Source of the DNA: Diphasiastrum complanatum | Lineage: Eukaryota; Streptophyta; Lycopodiopsida; Lycopodiales; Lycopodiaceae | Length of the DNA stretch: 64,000 nucleotides | Assembly (NCBI GenBank): GCA_029204225.1 | Contig: CM055100.1 | Coordinates: forward strand, 63,557,141-63,621,140 | Reading direction: 5' to 3' | Part shown: in pieces, positions 23,901-32,828 of the stretch | Layout: each line of letters begins with the position of its first letter | How positions within the stretch are numbered: the first letter of the stretch is position 1 | Translations under genes and position numbers: made by a program | Notes under the pieces: generated by a model | Seen by the model: the letters and a program-made list of their open reading frames with translations, nothing else | The model's database searches: none | Told to the model about the DNA's origin: nothing

Positions 23901-26900
23901 TGCTCAGCCTATAAGGCTACAAGAAGAGGCTTCAAGAAATCAGGATGACTGCTAGGCTCTATATCTTGTAGTTCATTGCCTTTAGTGGGAGTTGTTTTGG
24001 AAATACATTTGTAAGATTTTGTGGCACATTCTGTATCGAATCTACTGTCTACTCTAATACTGTAAGATTAAATTCCAAAATCACTTAGAAGTTCCAAAAC
24101 TTAATATCTCATGCAATGCAAGTTCAAATTATATTTAATCTTCCCATCAATATCTCAATCCACATCCAACTTTGGATAAAATTAAAAAACATTACACTCC
24201 AATCTTTCAGTACACTTTTGAATTTTTCAAATGAGAAATTCATGATTTGGGTAAAACATACCTCTTGCCTAAAACTAGACACTTTCCGACTATTATTGTC
24301 AAAACTGAACATGGCTTTGGTGGGCTTATCATAAACCACTCATAACAAAAAATGACATCGATACTTTCCAAATCATGATATGAAAGTATATGAGCGTGAT
24401 AATCTTGAACTTAAAATTGTAGTTTTGAAACAATCTTGTTCCGAAGTTCCGAACTTTGGTATAAGTCTTGTGGATCAGCAATTGTATCAGATGTAGACGA
24501 TTGAACAAGGGTAGCTAGAGCACGAGCTTGATCCACAAATAACTGTGTATGATAAAAAAAACATCTATAGGTTCCCATGTGGCCTCCTCAATCGGACAAC
24601 CATCCCATTGAACCAGAAATTGAATCTACTTTTGGCATCAACTATGCTGAAGACGAACTTGAAGTATAGCAGCTGGTAATAAAGGAAATAGCTCTAGATC
24701 ATTAGGAAGCATAGCCTCATCCTCAATAGCAGCACATAACAGACTAACATGGAAGATATCACAGGCATGTGTGGAAGGCAGCAGCTGTAAATGACAATTC
24801 ACTAGATTGAGACACTCCGAAATGCGGTAAGGCCCATAGTAGTGTGGTGCAAACTTCTTAGTAGAAGCGTTGCCCTGAACAAAATAATGTCGTGCAAAAA
24901 GTGTCAAAGTACAGTACTTTGGACCTTAAATGAGTGCATTAATGCCTCACAAGAGTGATTGATTGATTGATCGTAAAACAAATTGAAACTAGACACTAGA
25001 TTTTGAGATCTAGATCAACAATTTAGCATGTATCAATCAAGAGCAATCTAAAATCATTAATCAAAAGCAAAGTACAGCCCACACACGTGTGGAACAGTAC
25101 TCAGTACGGCTTGTAGACTGAAAATAAAGTGAAACACACTTTGTTCTTGCTTAGATCCAAAAATCATCAAAGTACAGAAGAGTAGAACTCCAGTTTTGCC
25201 AATGAGCTCTCAAAAAAGTTCTAAGTGTTCACTATGGAGGATTGGATACATAGAAAAGCCTCTTCCTCTCTAAAGTTACGTGAATTTCCAGCATGTAATA
25301 AGGAAGTTGATTTGGCTTTCTTGCCCTAATTTGCCATTCTAGCCTCATTCCTAGGGTCTTGCCAAGTGGGTGGCTAGTTGGTCAATTTTCTTCGTAAATC
25401 TAAGATTTGGGTCCTAAAAAATAGGAATCACTACCAAATTGACTTGACCTTCTTTTTAGACTTGATCTAACCTACTATAGAATAGGTTTCTCACGTGGCT
25501 CCATGGCCTCACACATGTGGGACCCACTTATGTACATAATTTACATTATTTGACGTAGCTAGATTTGCCAACATAGGCAATTTTTCACAAAAAGTGAAGT
25601 GGAAGATAAACTATATGACAAAGTTGAAATTGAACATGGCGCTTTTGTTGAATCTCAGCGCACTCTGCGGCAAAAGTAGGTCGTGTTACAGAGTTTGAAA
25701 CAAAGAAGAAGGTAAAGCAGAAGTCGAGGTAGTAGGAGAAGCAGAAATAGAAGAAGCAGGCTCAAAGGGAACATAAGTGGGTATGCCACTAGGGCGGGAA
25801 GGGGAAAAGCGAGCTGAAGTAGAGTTCTCATAATACTTATGCTATAATGTAGCAACAAGTGATATAGCATTTGTAAGCTTCAAGATGTGACATCATGGCG
25901 TAAGGGACCTTGAAGGCTAACAGAATATGAGTCTAGTAGGCTGTAAATCGATAAAGAGATAGGATAGCTCCATAAAATGGTCAATATAAAGACCTAAATC
26001 ACCCATATGAGAAAGGCTGGGAAAAATATCTCGTTGGTGACTCAAGAGGATTAATGATAGCATGGCGGAGGTCATGGCAAAAAGTAGTCCACATATGCAT
26101 CCCCTCTTGATCGAGGTCAGTACAACACGCCACCAAGTAGCAACTCGTCCATCCAAATGTAGGCCTCAGGGAAACTAACTGGATCTTTTGGACATCAGTC
26201 TTGGGGTACATCAGGTAACAAGTCTCCAACTTAGAAAACCAATTCTTAGAAAAATTCCCATCAGAGGAACCAAAATAGGTCGTAAGCTGGATCTTATCAC
26301 GAAAATCACAAGCGTAGTGTGGCTCGAGACTAGCATGACGAGAAAATGGGTAAAACCTAAGCGGTGGAGGGGTAGGAATGATAGGACTACCAGAAGGACT
26401 GCCCTTCGAAGAAGGCGATGAAGTAGCGCCAAAGCTAGGTAAAGATGTCATGGGGGCCTTGCCAGGTTCATAATGAGGCTTTATGGCATCAGTCTAAGAT
26501 TGAAGAGAGGCAAAGCTTGTCATGACGACATCTAAATAGGAAGAAATCCTAGAAATAACACTATCAACGGCTTGTTGAATGTGTTCAGCTAAGGCATCTT
26601 AAGGTGTCTTACTAGTAGATGGAGACGAAGCAGCCATTGAAAAAGTAGTGATAAGGTGAAAAGAAATAGACAAAAAACCTGACAAAAAACTTTTGTTGTC
26701 AACAGCAAATGGGTAAAATTGTGACTGTCAAATGGGCGCTTGATATGGTCGTAGATGGGCATTGAAAAGTGGTAGGATAACAACAAAATAGCTGGAAAAT
26801 ACAGCTAGGGATGGACGATGGACAACAAAATAGCTGGAAAATACAGCTAGGGATGGATGATGGACAGCAAATGCAAATGGCTGAAAAGCTGGTAAAATGT

Positions 26901-29900
26901 GCAAAATTAGCAAGGTACAGTAGCTGGAAATGGGCAATGGATTGCTATGCAAAAATTATGCAAAATGGGCATCAATGATGGGCGTTAGACAGCCGGCTGG
27001 GTGGATGCTAATCCTCCAATCAATGACGTAAAACTCGCAATATTTAGATCCATATGTTGGAAATCCAATCTGTAGATGGACGCCCTCTTGGAGAAAAATG
27101 TTGATGAGGAAGTGCTGAAACCTCCTCCAAATAAGGCGCTAGAAAATGCAATAGGTACCACTCAAAAAATCTGCCAAAATAGCTGCCAAAAAAGATAGCG
27201 GCCGTTGAAATAGCCATTCAGAATAACCTGGCAAATCCTTTTTTTTGCCAAGTCTAGCAGAAGTGCTTCCGCGAAGGAAAGTGCTCTGATACCAAGTTAC
27301 GAAGAGATTTATAGCAAATCAATAGCTAGGCTAATAAGGCAACGCATAAGTAAGAACTAGCTCTAGAAAGCAGCAAAGAGAATCTTAAGGAGACTAAAGA
27401 GAGAGATCAATATCATTAGCTATGAAATGAATGACAATAGGTCCTGCTTATACCCACAAGGAGGCCCTAAAATGGAACCTTCATGGAGCCTTCCAAAGGA
27501 TAAAATAATGTTAGTGAACCTAATCAAAATGGATAAAGAGGGACGATAGTGCGCCCTCGTACAAGTGGGCCTCCCACTTCAATATCATATGGCCAAGTAC
27601 CTAATAAATGAACAAATGGGGCCAAAGGCAGGCCAGTACTTGAATAAAAAGGGCCCAAGAGCTTGCTTATGCATATTATATAACAATAAAGTAATATAGA
27701 GGGACGCTGCGAATGTGATGAGCCGAGTTCATAATGTACCATACAAAGCAAGGATTAGAGAGAAGCAAGATTGTTATTATATACTAGGAATGGCACCAAG
27801 GGACCTTTAGGCATTTATAAATATTAGAGGACATAAAAATCTTGTTAGCAAGCCCAAGGCTGGGGTTTTTTGAGGACTTAAAAATCTTGTTAGCAAGTCC
27901 AAGGCTGGGGTTTTGTATTCGTAAACCCAACTTGCAAACTTTATTGTTTTTTAGATGAAGGGTGTTAACTCAAAGGAAACACTTCAACCTAAATATGGCT
28001 ATGTTTATAATCTTATCTTAGCTTAAGATCCAAGATGGCCAATAAGCTTCACATCTAGAGCTTGGCATCAGCTTCTACTCCTTTGACCCTTTAGACAATA
28101 TTATTACATGGTCATTGATATAGTGGAATCCATGGTTCCTAGTTTTATTTGATTAGTGGGTAAGCTTAGGCTGATTGAGCCAAGAGCCTAGTGGTAGGGT
28201 CGGACTTGACTGTTTAGTAGCTACCTCAAGGTTTTCTTAAGGGCCTTCAAAACACTAAAGATGATGTTTATTGTTTTTTAAGGGGTACATTGAATCCAAA
28301 TAAATGGTAGCTTAACTCTATCGGGTAATTTGGGCATGTAGCTTTGAAGCCATTCGCTACTGCTTCCATATGCCATTTGTTGTCCGTAAAGCAGCCTCAA
28401 GAGTACCTCATTTGTACTGATTCCATTTGTTGCTTCTAGCTAGCAGTCCTCATACTTACAAACCACGATAGCATATTTATGTGTGCCATACACAATTTCC
28501 AACAACTATTGTATGGCGTTTGTGGTCTTATTATGCTGGCTTGATGTTCATGTGCATTAATTTGGCCATCCCATGTTAGTCTCTATTTATTCCTTTTGAT
28601 TACATGGCATTCATAGCTCTTTATGATATTATAAGGAATACATGGTCCCTATGGCTTCCTTGAGTTCACTCTCTAGCTTGGAGTATCTTAACATGTCAAG
28701 GCTATCTTCTTTATCTTGGTATATTTGGATGCGACACTGCTATTTTTTGTTTTGCAAGGATGTTCTGTCTTTCTGTTGTTATTAATCTATATTGCTTGCC
28801 CCATTCGGCACAAATGCTACATCTGTCGGGGCATACACATAGAATGCCGCAGTTCTAATAGCACATTATGCAATCTTGAGTATTCTATATTACATGAGAC
28901 TCGAAGGCCATTGGTCGACCTTAGTGTATTTTTTTTGGGACATCCTATTGGCTCTTTCGATGGTTCCCTTCTGGTAGTATTTGGTTTATTCTATTGCAAC
29001 ATATCTACCTGCAGATGATACTTTTTCTATGATATTTTTTAGTCATTGCTTAGACAGCTTCATGCTTGTGGCAGTAATGGTTCATATGCAAATTATTCAT
29101 TGGGCATCTTTCACAAGATGCAGCTTTAGGAATCATCTTTAGTCCTCCTTGGGAGGGATTACATTAGCAACATACATATAAAATGCTTGAGATGCCATTG
29201 TTTGAGCATGGGGTCATTCATAGAGGATACACCGTATGATCATTGTGGACATGCACCACATGTATTATCGTCCTTTTGCATTCTTCAGAAGAAGTCTTCT
29301 TATGTGCTATCTTCATCGCACCGTTGCTCTTGTTAGCCTGTCACATGCTACTAGTGGGTTCTGCATGCATGGGTGCAACGTAGTTGATTTCGACATAAGA
29401 TACAATATCGGTCCAGTAGGATGGACAGCCTGTTAATAAGGTCAAATGTGAGTCCATTTTACTCTTAGTGTTTGTAGATCTTGAAATAGTTGTATTGAAC
29501 AAACTAGATAGCCATATCAAACAAACAATGTACCTCTGGAGAGTATTCTGAAATAGCCCTATTGAACAAGATGGCCTCATCAGAACAACAATGTACAATT
29601 GAGAACACAAATAGCCATGGAAACATACATGGAATAGCACTGGCAAAGCAATCAATTACTAGACTGTTTGATACATAAGAAGATACTTTCAAGTAACAAA
29701 GGAACTGAAGGTGGCAAAAAGGCAGAAATGCCAACTAAAGGCATCAGATGAAACCAATGCCTCTACTTTTCAATTACAATTCCAAGCAGATAGACCAGGT
29801 GTGCCACATTTATGAATCCAAAAGGTAAAAGCTCATCCCCGTCATAGACTAGAGGAGCAGCAAAAAAGATAGCTATAATTGCATATTGACTGAGAAAATG

Positions 29901-32828
29901 CAGATAGATCCCAAGCTACTTGAATGGACCATTGCAATGTTATAGTATAAATATAGCTGTTTTGAAGATATATAAAGAGTCCAAGTTAAATGCGAATAAC
30001 AAACCTCTGAAATAGGAATTCATGATCCTGTGAAACATGCAAGAAAACAGCCACTGTAGCAGTATATAAGACGAATGCCATTTAAGCATGTAAAATGATT
30101 CTGATTGAAGCGAGCCTTAGCATCTCCGCTGCTAAGAAATATGTAGTTTGATGAGGTTTTCCAAGAGTGCTCTTTGAGTGTACATATCCTAATTGTAGCA
30201 TCAGATATGTATATGGGCTTAGTTTACATTGAGCAGTCTTCCTCTACATGAGCACTATTGGTATTATTGAGTTTATTTGGTTCCATAATTATTGAACCTA
30301 GCCATTTTCACAGTATGATTGCTAAGTTTCAACTAGCTTTTGATTCATATGGAATCCATTAACTTTTCTGTAAGGGAGTTTGTTCTCTGTGGAGATATTG
30401 CTGCTGTGTTGCTTATTGTGCCTGTAGCACTGGTGAACAGATTGCAAAAAACTTTCTGTATTCTTTTTGGACAGTCAGGCTAGGAACTTTTACTGAGGCT
30501 GTCTGTTCAAGGGTATTGTGCAAAGGCTCCATATTGTAGATTCGCTTTATAGGTGAAGCTGGCCTCCATTGTGTTCTATTGCCTTGTCTTCTGTAGGCTT
30601 GCAGGTCTTTGTGACTCTGTTTTGGACAAATTGCCCACTCTTTTAGGCTAGCAACATATAGGGAGGCCTACAAGCTGCTTCTAGATAATAAAATCTGCAC
30701 AACTTGCTGTCTAGAAGATATGTTGTCATGCTGGCACTGGGGGTCTTGTCATAATTGAATTTCATTTCGTCCTAGTACCTCAATGATATCAATTTAGCTA
30801 CCCAGATTACTGGGACAGAGTTCCAGCTAAACAAACTGACATGACAATCTGGTCGAGGTAGGAATGCTCTTGGCCTCTCTTGCATTTGTTTTCTAGATTG
30901 GTTTATGGTCAAACGGCACTGCAAGACAACCTAGAATCAATAATTGTGTTTCTCTATTGGAGAATCATTCCCTTAAATACTATGCATTTTTGATCTGATA
31001 GAATCAGGTTATAGGTTGTTTGCAGAATTCCTGAAGATACGTGGGACCTCTTTATATTTGTGTTTATTGATAACCTATCATTGAGAAAACAGCAACAGGT
31101 TCCTAAGATAGATCTGGTAAAAATTCTTCAGTGAAAATGAGATCAGCTTTTTGTTGTGTCCTTACCAACTCTTTGCACTGCTTGAAGATTAAAAAGTTTC
31201 ATGCTTTTGACAGGCAAATATCAGAAGCCTTATAATGCACTTGGTTGAAAGTTACTCGGAGAAATTTGCAGAAATTGACTATGTTGGGACTTTTCAACAG
31301 CTGAAGTTACGATATGAGCAGGTAAGTGACGAGCATTTTCAGGTTAACCTGCAAATTTTTCAACATAACTGTTGGTATCTCTGTTTTATGTATGCTGCAA
31401 GTGGAATTTGAATCTTGAGCTACCTAAATATGAAGCAAATTGGCGGGCTTTTGCATATTCTTGTCTTTTCTATTGTGATTTGCCTAGTGTCATGTCATGT
31501 GGATATAGTTACTCGAAGGACCAGCAGCAAATTCTCGTGAAGCTGGCGGGCTTGCAAGCACAGAGATGGAACATCTGTCAGGACGGCTTCAGCAACGTTT
31601 TGGACATGCTAAGTCCATTTCTGTTTTGCGCGAGCGTAAGGATGAACGTGCCCTCGATAAGCAGGAAGAGGATTATTTTAATGAAGACAGGTAATATGCT
31701 TAATGAATGTGTGGTCGGAATACAAGGGACTTAATGTCAAAAGTTTTGAAAGCATTCTACTCGCTGTCATGTGTCTACTATGCAGCCATTGAACTGATAG
31801 CTGGTAAAACTAAACAAATTTGCTTCGTTTTTTCTGGTTCAGTGATGATGAGGACAGCACATCTTTTGGGAAAATAATATCTCCAACTCGCATTTCACCA
31901 GCTGTGATTGTTAATGGTAGCGTATTAGGAGATGCTTCTCTAAGGTACGATCTCGATCAAGTTTCATTTTTCTCAAGCATGTGCAAGTGTATGGTTCTTC
32001 TGGTTTATGTTAGGAAAGAAATTCAGATGTCAAGTAAACTGGATTGTCAACTTCCAAAGATTGATTATATTTTCAATTTTCTGCTCCATGTACAGGGATG
32101 GTCCGTTTGGTTTGGTTGACTATGAAGATGAAGATGAAGATGTTTCAACTCCTTGCTTCGAAAAAAAAGATGACTCATTAGAAAGGCACCCAGAAGGAAA
32201 CGCTGCCATACCTGTTCCATTTTCAGATCCAACATGGCCTGCTACAGAAGAACCTTCCTTTTCTAAGCGTAAAACAAGTGGTCCTGTGGACACAAAAGCA
32301 GAAGACTCTGCTGCTCTTAAAAAGCAAAAACAAGAAAATCTACATGGAAGGCGGTATTCTGATTGGGGCTCAATGCGGAGCAGGGATAATAAACATTCTA
32401 TGACTGAAAAACGTTTTGAATCTAACCCACCTGTCACTTCAAATCATGGACGGTCATCACAAAAGGTAGATGAGCTTAAAGAAACCAAAGAGAACAAATC
32501 CAGCAATGATTGCCCCCCTAGAAAGCTTGCAGATGGCAGCCAACTTTCCTTGATCGACTCTAGCTACATCAATGTAACCAGAGAGAAAAGAGCAGTCGAG
32601 AAGATTATTGATACATCTGATGAGATATCTGACTGTGGAAATGGAAGTAGCGACTGTGTGCCTCGAGTATTGGGTGTGCCTGATGAAGGAAGACTAGGAA
32701 GTGAATCTAAAAGTAACTCTCTTCATAGCATTCGAATTGCACGCGATAGTAAACCAGTTGTCAAAACAGTTATTGATAAAAGCAGGGAGGTGGATCAAAC
32801 CTCTAAAGGTCCTCCTGTTATCCTCTAG
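7013..32828 (+). CDS. PP4R3: Protein phosphatase 4 regulatory subunit 3 (PP4R3/SMEK/PSY2 family), 3' eleven exons
   Basis: This is a regulatory subunit that recruits substrates to the PP4 catalytic/R2 core in the nucleus, acting in the DNA-damage response and, in plants, in meiosis and miRNA-processing control (family knowledge). Exons: 7013-7083, 18028-18105, 18247-18340, 18477-18569, 19839-20068, 20332-20446, 22996-23127, 31214-31321, 31509-31690, 31843-31944, 32096-32828. All introns are GT..AG; exon lengths total 1938 nt, 645 codons plus TAG, with phases matching at every joint. Diagnostic blocks are [14 protein letters not shown] (end of the SMK-1 domain), [88 protein letters not shown] and [11 protein letters not shown]. 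The acidic tail has KR/KK clusters that could be a nuclear localisation signal. The N-terminal PH/EVH1-like domain and most of SMK-1 are absent and should be upstream of the window or in unrecognised exons. No exon is broken. Confidence 0.9.
7084..8868. other. Intron sequence without recognisable gene
   Basis: AT-rich with scattered stops. The only clear structure is the 97-bp tandem duplication at 7626-7819. Short ORFs (for example 7990-8184) show no family resemblance. Confidence 0.5.
7626..7819. repeat. 97-bp tandem duplication
   Basis: Copies at 7626-7722 and 7723-7819 begin CACTTTGCTACATAG and differ at only a few positions. It lies in the PP4R3 intron. Confidence 0.9.
8899..8970 (-). 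other. tRNA-like sequence in LTR (copy A, first LTR)
   Basis: The minus strand gives a 72-nt unit starting GGGCGGATAGCTCAGTGG, with a 7-bp acceptor stem closing on its 3' end, a D-arm GCTC/GAGC, a central stem-loop and a T-arm around GGTTCGAATCC. A-box (TAGCTCAGTGG) and B-box (GGTTCGAATCC) consensus sequences for RNA polymerase III are intact. It is part of the LTR, not a free tRNA gene. Confidence 0.8.
9178..9249 (-). other. tRNA-like sequence in LTR (copy A, second LTR)
   Basis: Same 72-nt unit with substitutions: the acceptor start is GGGTGGA and the B-box is GGTTCAAATCC, so it is more decayed than its neighbour. Confidence 0.75.
9355..12665 (-). mobile_element. Ty1/copia element, 5'-truncated, inserted in miniature element A
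   Basis: The 3' LTR is 9355-9756 (402 bp, plus-strand ends TGGCAG..CTAACA). The adjoining purine tract is complementary to CCCTCCTTAA at 9757-9766. Minus-strand pol follows: RNase H and RT at 9794-10759 (RT core [11 protein letters not shown]; RNase [11 protein letters not shown] and [12 protein letters not shown]), RT N-terminus at 10862-11071 ([13 protein letters not shown]), and integrase at 11550-12266 ([20 protein letters not shown]). A Gag N-terminus is at 12382-12660 ([18 protein letters not shown]). Gag is fused near 12420 to pre-integrase/integrase coding, so most of Gag and the protease are deleted. Frameshifts separate the pol blocks. No 5' LTR or primer-binding site was found to the right. 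It cannot be autonomous. Confidence 0.9.
9794..10759 (-). CDS. Copia reverse transcriptase (part) and RNase H, intact 321-codon frame
   Basis: This open frame starts in the RT catalytic motif ([13 protein letters not shown]) and runs through the RT C-terminus ([23 protein letters not shown]) and RNase H ([18 protein letters not shown], the conserved EVEYRA glutamate, and the [10 protein letters not shown] aspartate block) to a stop next to the polypurine tract. RNase H catalytic acids look conserved. The N-terminal half of RT is in another frame at 10862-11071, so the protein is a fragment. It resembles the usual copia pol C-terminus in length and order. Confidence 0.85.
   Translation of the reverse strand: MLYVDDIIITGSNEQQIDAVILDLGMVFETSDLGLLHFYLGLEFVQEGAGIFISQKRYIGQILKRFKMEDCKPIATPMETGLKLSSQGDGESFDTTLYCQAIGYLIYLCNSRPAISYSVSLMSQFMHAPMTSHWKALKRIFRYLQGTRNHGLVFPACDDACLVGFSDSDWGGDQDTRRSASGHCFFYENSAISWSSKKQPTVATSSSEVEYRAIFSATTECLWLRRLLVDMKFGEPSATLILSDSQSAIAIARNPVFQARTKHIEIHYHFVRERLHDGDILFEYCPTEDNIADLFTKALPRVRFEALCKAFNLIPRVGFVT
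12666..13550. other. Non-coding tract with perfect hairpin
   Basis: Probably leader of the copia element followed by unrelated intron sequence. No LTR or primer-binding site was recognised. The perfect inverted repeat at 13220-13284 is the only strong structure. Confidence 0.45.
13220..13284. repeat. Perfect 21-bp inverted repeat (hairpin)
   Basis: Arms 13220-13240 and 13264-13284 are exact reverse complements (AAAGAAAAATAGGTCTTGAAA) around a 23-nt loop. Extra complementarity outside the arms (AACTGTTT / AAACAGTT) allows alternative folds. It could be a decayed MITE or a small-RNA-type foldback. Confidence 0.85.
13556..13960 (+). pseudogene. LINE ORF2 C-terminal zinc-knuckle fragment
   Basis: Plus-strand translation gives [39 protein letters not shown], then [12 protein letters not shown]. 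This is the C..C....H....C cysteine-histidine tail of a non-LTR retrotransposon ORF2. It matches two minus-strand copies in this window (54071-54362 and 55571-56253) block for block. The RT itself is absent here and the frame breaks after about 13950. Confidence 0.75.
14240..15909 (-). mobile_element. Ty1/copia element, degenerate, 3' LTR plus pol
   Basis: The 3' LTR ends at about 14582 (minus reading TGTTGAAGAGTAATG after a CATCAAAGGGTGG purine tract); its other end is put near 14240. Leftover pol reads RNase H (about 15060-14600, [29 protein letters not shown]), RT (15287-15078 [16 protein letters not shown]; 15576-15346 [16 protein letters not shown]) and integrase (about 15920-15640, [14 protein letters not shown]). 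There is a deletion between integrase and RT, plus many stops. The right end is cut off by a Ty3 LTR at 15910. Confidence 0.8.
15910..17485 (-). mobile_element. Ty3/gypsy element, internally deleted (3' LTR, integrase tail, protease)
   Basis: A LTR of the AGTTA..-ended family spans 15910-16273. Minus-strand coding follows. At 16601-17090 is the integrase C-terminal/GPY region ([31 protein letters not shown]), continuing left into a chromodomain-like tail ([12 protein letters not shown] near 16600-16560). At 17190-17465 is a protease block ([15 protein letters not shown]). RT, RNase H and integrase core are missing between the two, so the element is a deletion derivative that joins protease to integrase tail through the linker near 17090-17190. 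Confidence 0.8.
17490..17862 (+). pseudogene. Ty1/copia protease-integrase scrap
   Basis: Plus-strand frames read a copia protease-like [11 protein letters not shown] (usual (D/I)SGAS.H(M/I)T), then near 17690 an integrase segment [19 protein letters not shown] and [20 protein letters not shown] (usual TLVE.ARSML....LP..LW). It ends abruptly in the (GA)n tract just where the usual Y(L/I)(L/I)NR block would come. Deletions and frameshifts are evident. Confidence 0.7.
17862..17926. repeat. (GA)26 microsatellite followed by (CA)n
   Basis: An uninterrupted GA run covers 17862-17913, then a short CA run. It produces spurious Arg-Glu and Leu-Ser open frames on both strands. Confidence 0.95.
18028..20446 (+). 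CDS. PP4R3: PP4R3 exons 18028-18105, 18247-18340, 18477-18569, 19839-20068, 20332-20446
   Basis: Five consecutive exons of the helical-repeat region. Phases: 18028 completes a split codon; 18105 ends with two bases of a glycine codon finished at 18247; 18340 and 18569 end on codon boundaries; 20068 ends with AA of a lysine codon finished at 20332. Encoded blocks include [72 protein letters not shown] and [18 protein letters not shown]. These follow the family order exactly. Start 19839 versus 19842 is ambiguous (tandem CAG acceptor), adding or removing one Gln. Confidence 0.9.
18570..19838 (+). other. PP4R3 intron, 1.27 kb, with a small minisatellite
   Basis: No transposon coding seen. At 18893-18975 a 26-27-bp unit (CAGTCTCTGGCTCAGTATTAG type) occurs about three times in tandem, with a further single copy near 18811. 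Confidence 0.6.
20447..22995 (+). other. PP4R3 intron, 2.55 kb, no gene recognised
   Basis: AT-rich. A short direct repeat (ACCTGGG(G/A)TCATTCATGTG, near 21813 and 21846) is the only structure noted. The small ORFs have no recognisable content. Confidence 0.55.
22996..23127 (+). CDS. PP4R3: PP4R3 exon (most conserved block)
   Basis: Exactly 44 codons between CTGCAG and GTACGT, both phases 0. It encodes [20 protein letters not shown] then [20 protein letters not shown], near-universal in PP4R3 proteins from yeast to plants. Confidence 0.92.
24440..27737 (-). mobile_element. Ty3/gypsy element with 5' LTR, Gag and integrase tail, pol mostly deleted
   Basis: The 5' LTR is 27295-27737 and abuts a primer-binding site complement (GCTCTGATACCA, 27283-27294). 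Minus-strand Gag lies at about 26640-25920 ([20 protein letters not shown], then frameshifted). An integrase C-terminus lies at 24907-24638 ([24 protein letters not shown]) and continues to about 24440 as a chromodomain-like tail ([13 protein letters not shown]). The sequence between 24907 and 25650 carries no pol and may be a separate insertion. Protease, RT and RNase H are absent. No 3' LTR was seen. LTR sequence matches the copies at 15910 and 46321. Confidence 0.8.
26779..26864. repeat. 42-bp tandem duplication in Ty3 leader
   Basis: Two near-identical 42-nt units (CAACAAAATAGCTGG...) start at 26781 and 26823, in the leader between the primer-binding site and Gag. Scattered partial units (GCTGGAAA, GCTGG) continue to 26930. 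Confidence 0.85.
27740..31213. other. Intron remainder, no gene recognised
   Basis: A 45-bp tandem duplication lies at 27827-27914. Several open stretches (28716-29018, 29236-29436) are T-rich and do not match any family I know. No exon fitting the PP4R3 phase was found. Confidence 0.5.
31214..32828 (+). CDS. PP4R3: PP4R3 last four exons and stop
   Basis: Exons 31214-31321 ([20 protein letters not shown]), 31509-31690 ([20 protein letters not shown]), 31843-31944 (starting [12 protein letters not shown], first codon split) and 32096-32828 (first codon split, [11 protein letters not shown], stop TAG 32826-32828). The short introns of 187, 152 and 151 bp contrast with the 8-kb one before. The last exon encodes about 243 residues of low-complexity, charged tail, which in this family varies freely; the KKQKQ and KRKTSG clusters are candidate nuclear localisation sequences. 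Confidence 0.9.

Larger units (their letters stand above)
23128..31213 (+). other. 8,086-bp PP4R3 intron
   Basis: Donor GTACGT at 23128, acceptor TTGACAG ending at 31213. Contains a minus-strand Ty3 element (24440-27737). The remainder (23128-24430 and 27740-31213) shows no coding region I could identify. Confidence 0.8.

Noticed and set aside
28716-29018. Possible sister of the unexplained Ty3 reading frame at 44 kb (shared TTTGATGGTTCCCT-like words)
   Set aside because: Only a few short T-rich words agree; no collinear similarity could be followed.
31372-31734. 120-codon open frame overlapping a PP4R3 exon
   Set aside because: It reads the exon in the wrong frame; the phase-consistent exon 31509-31690 matches the family.
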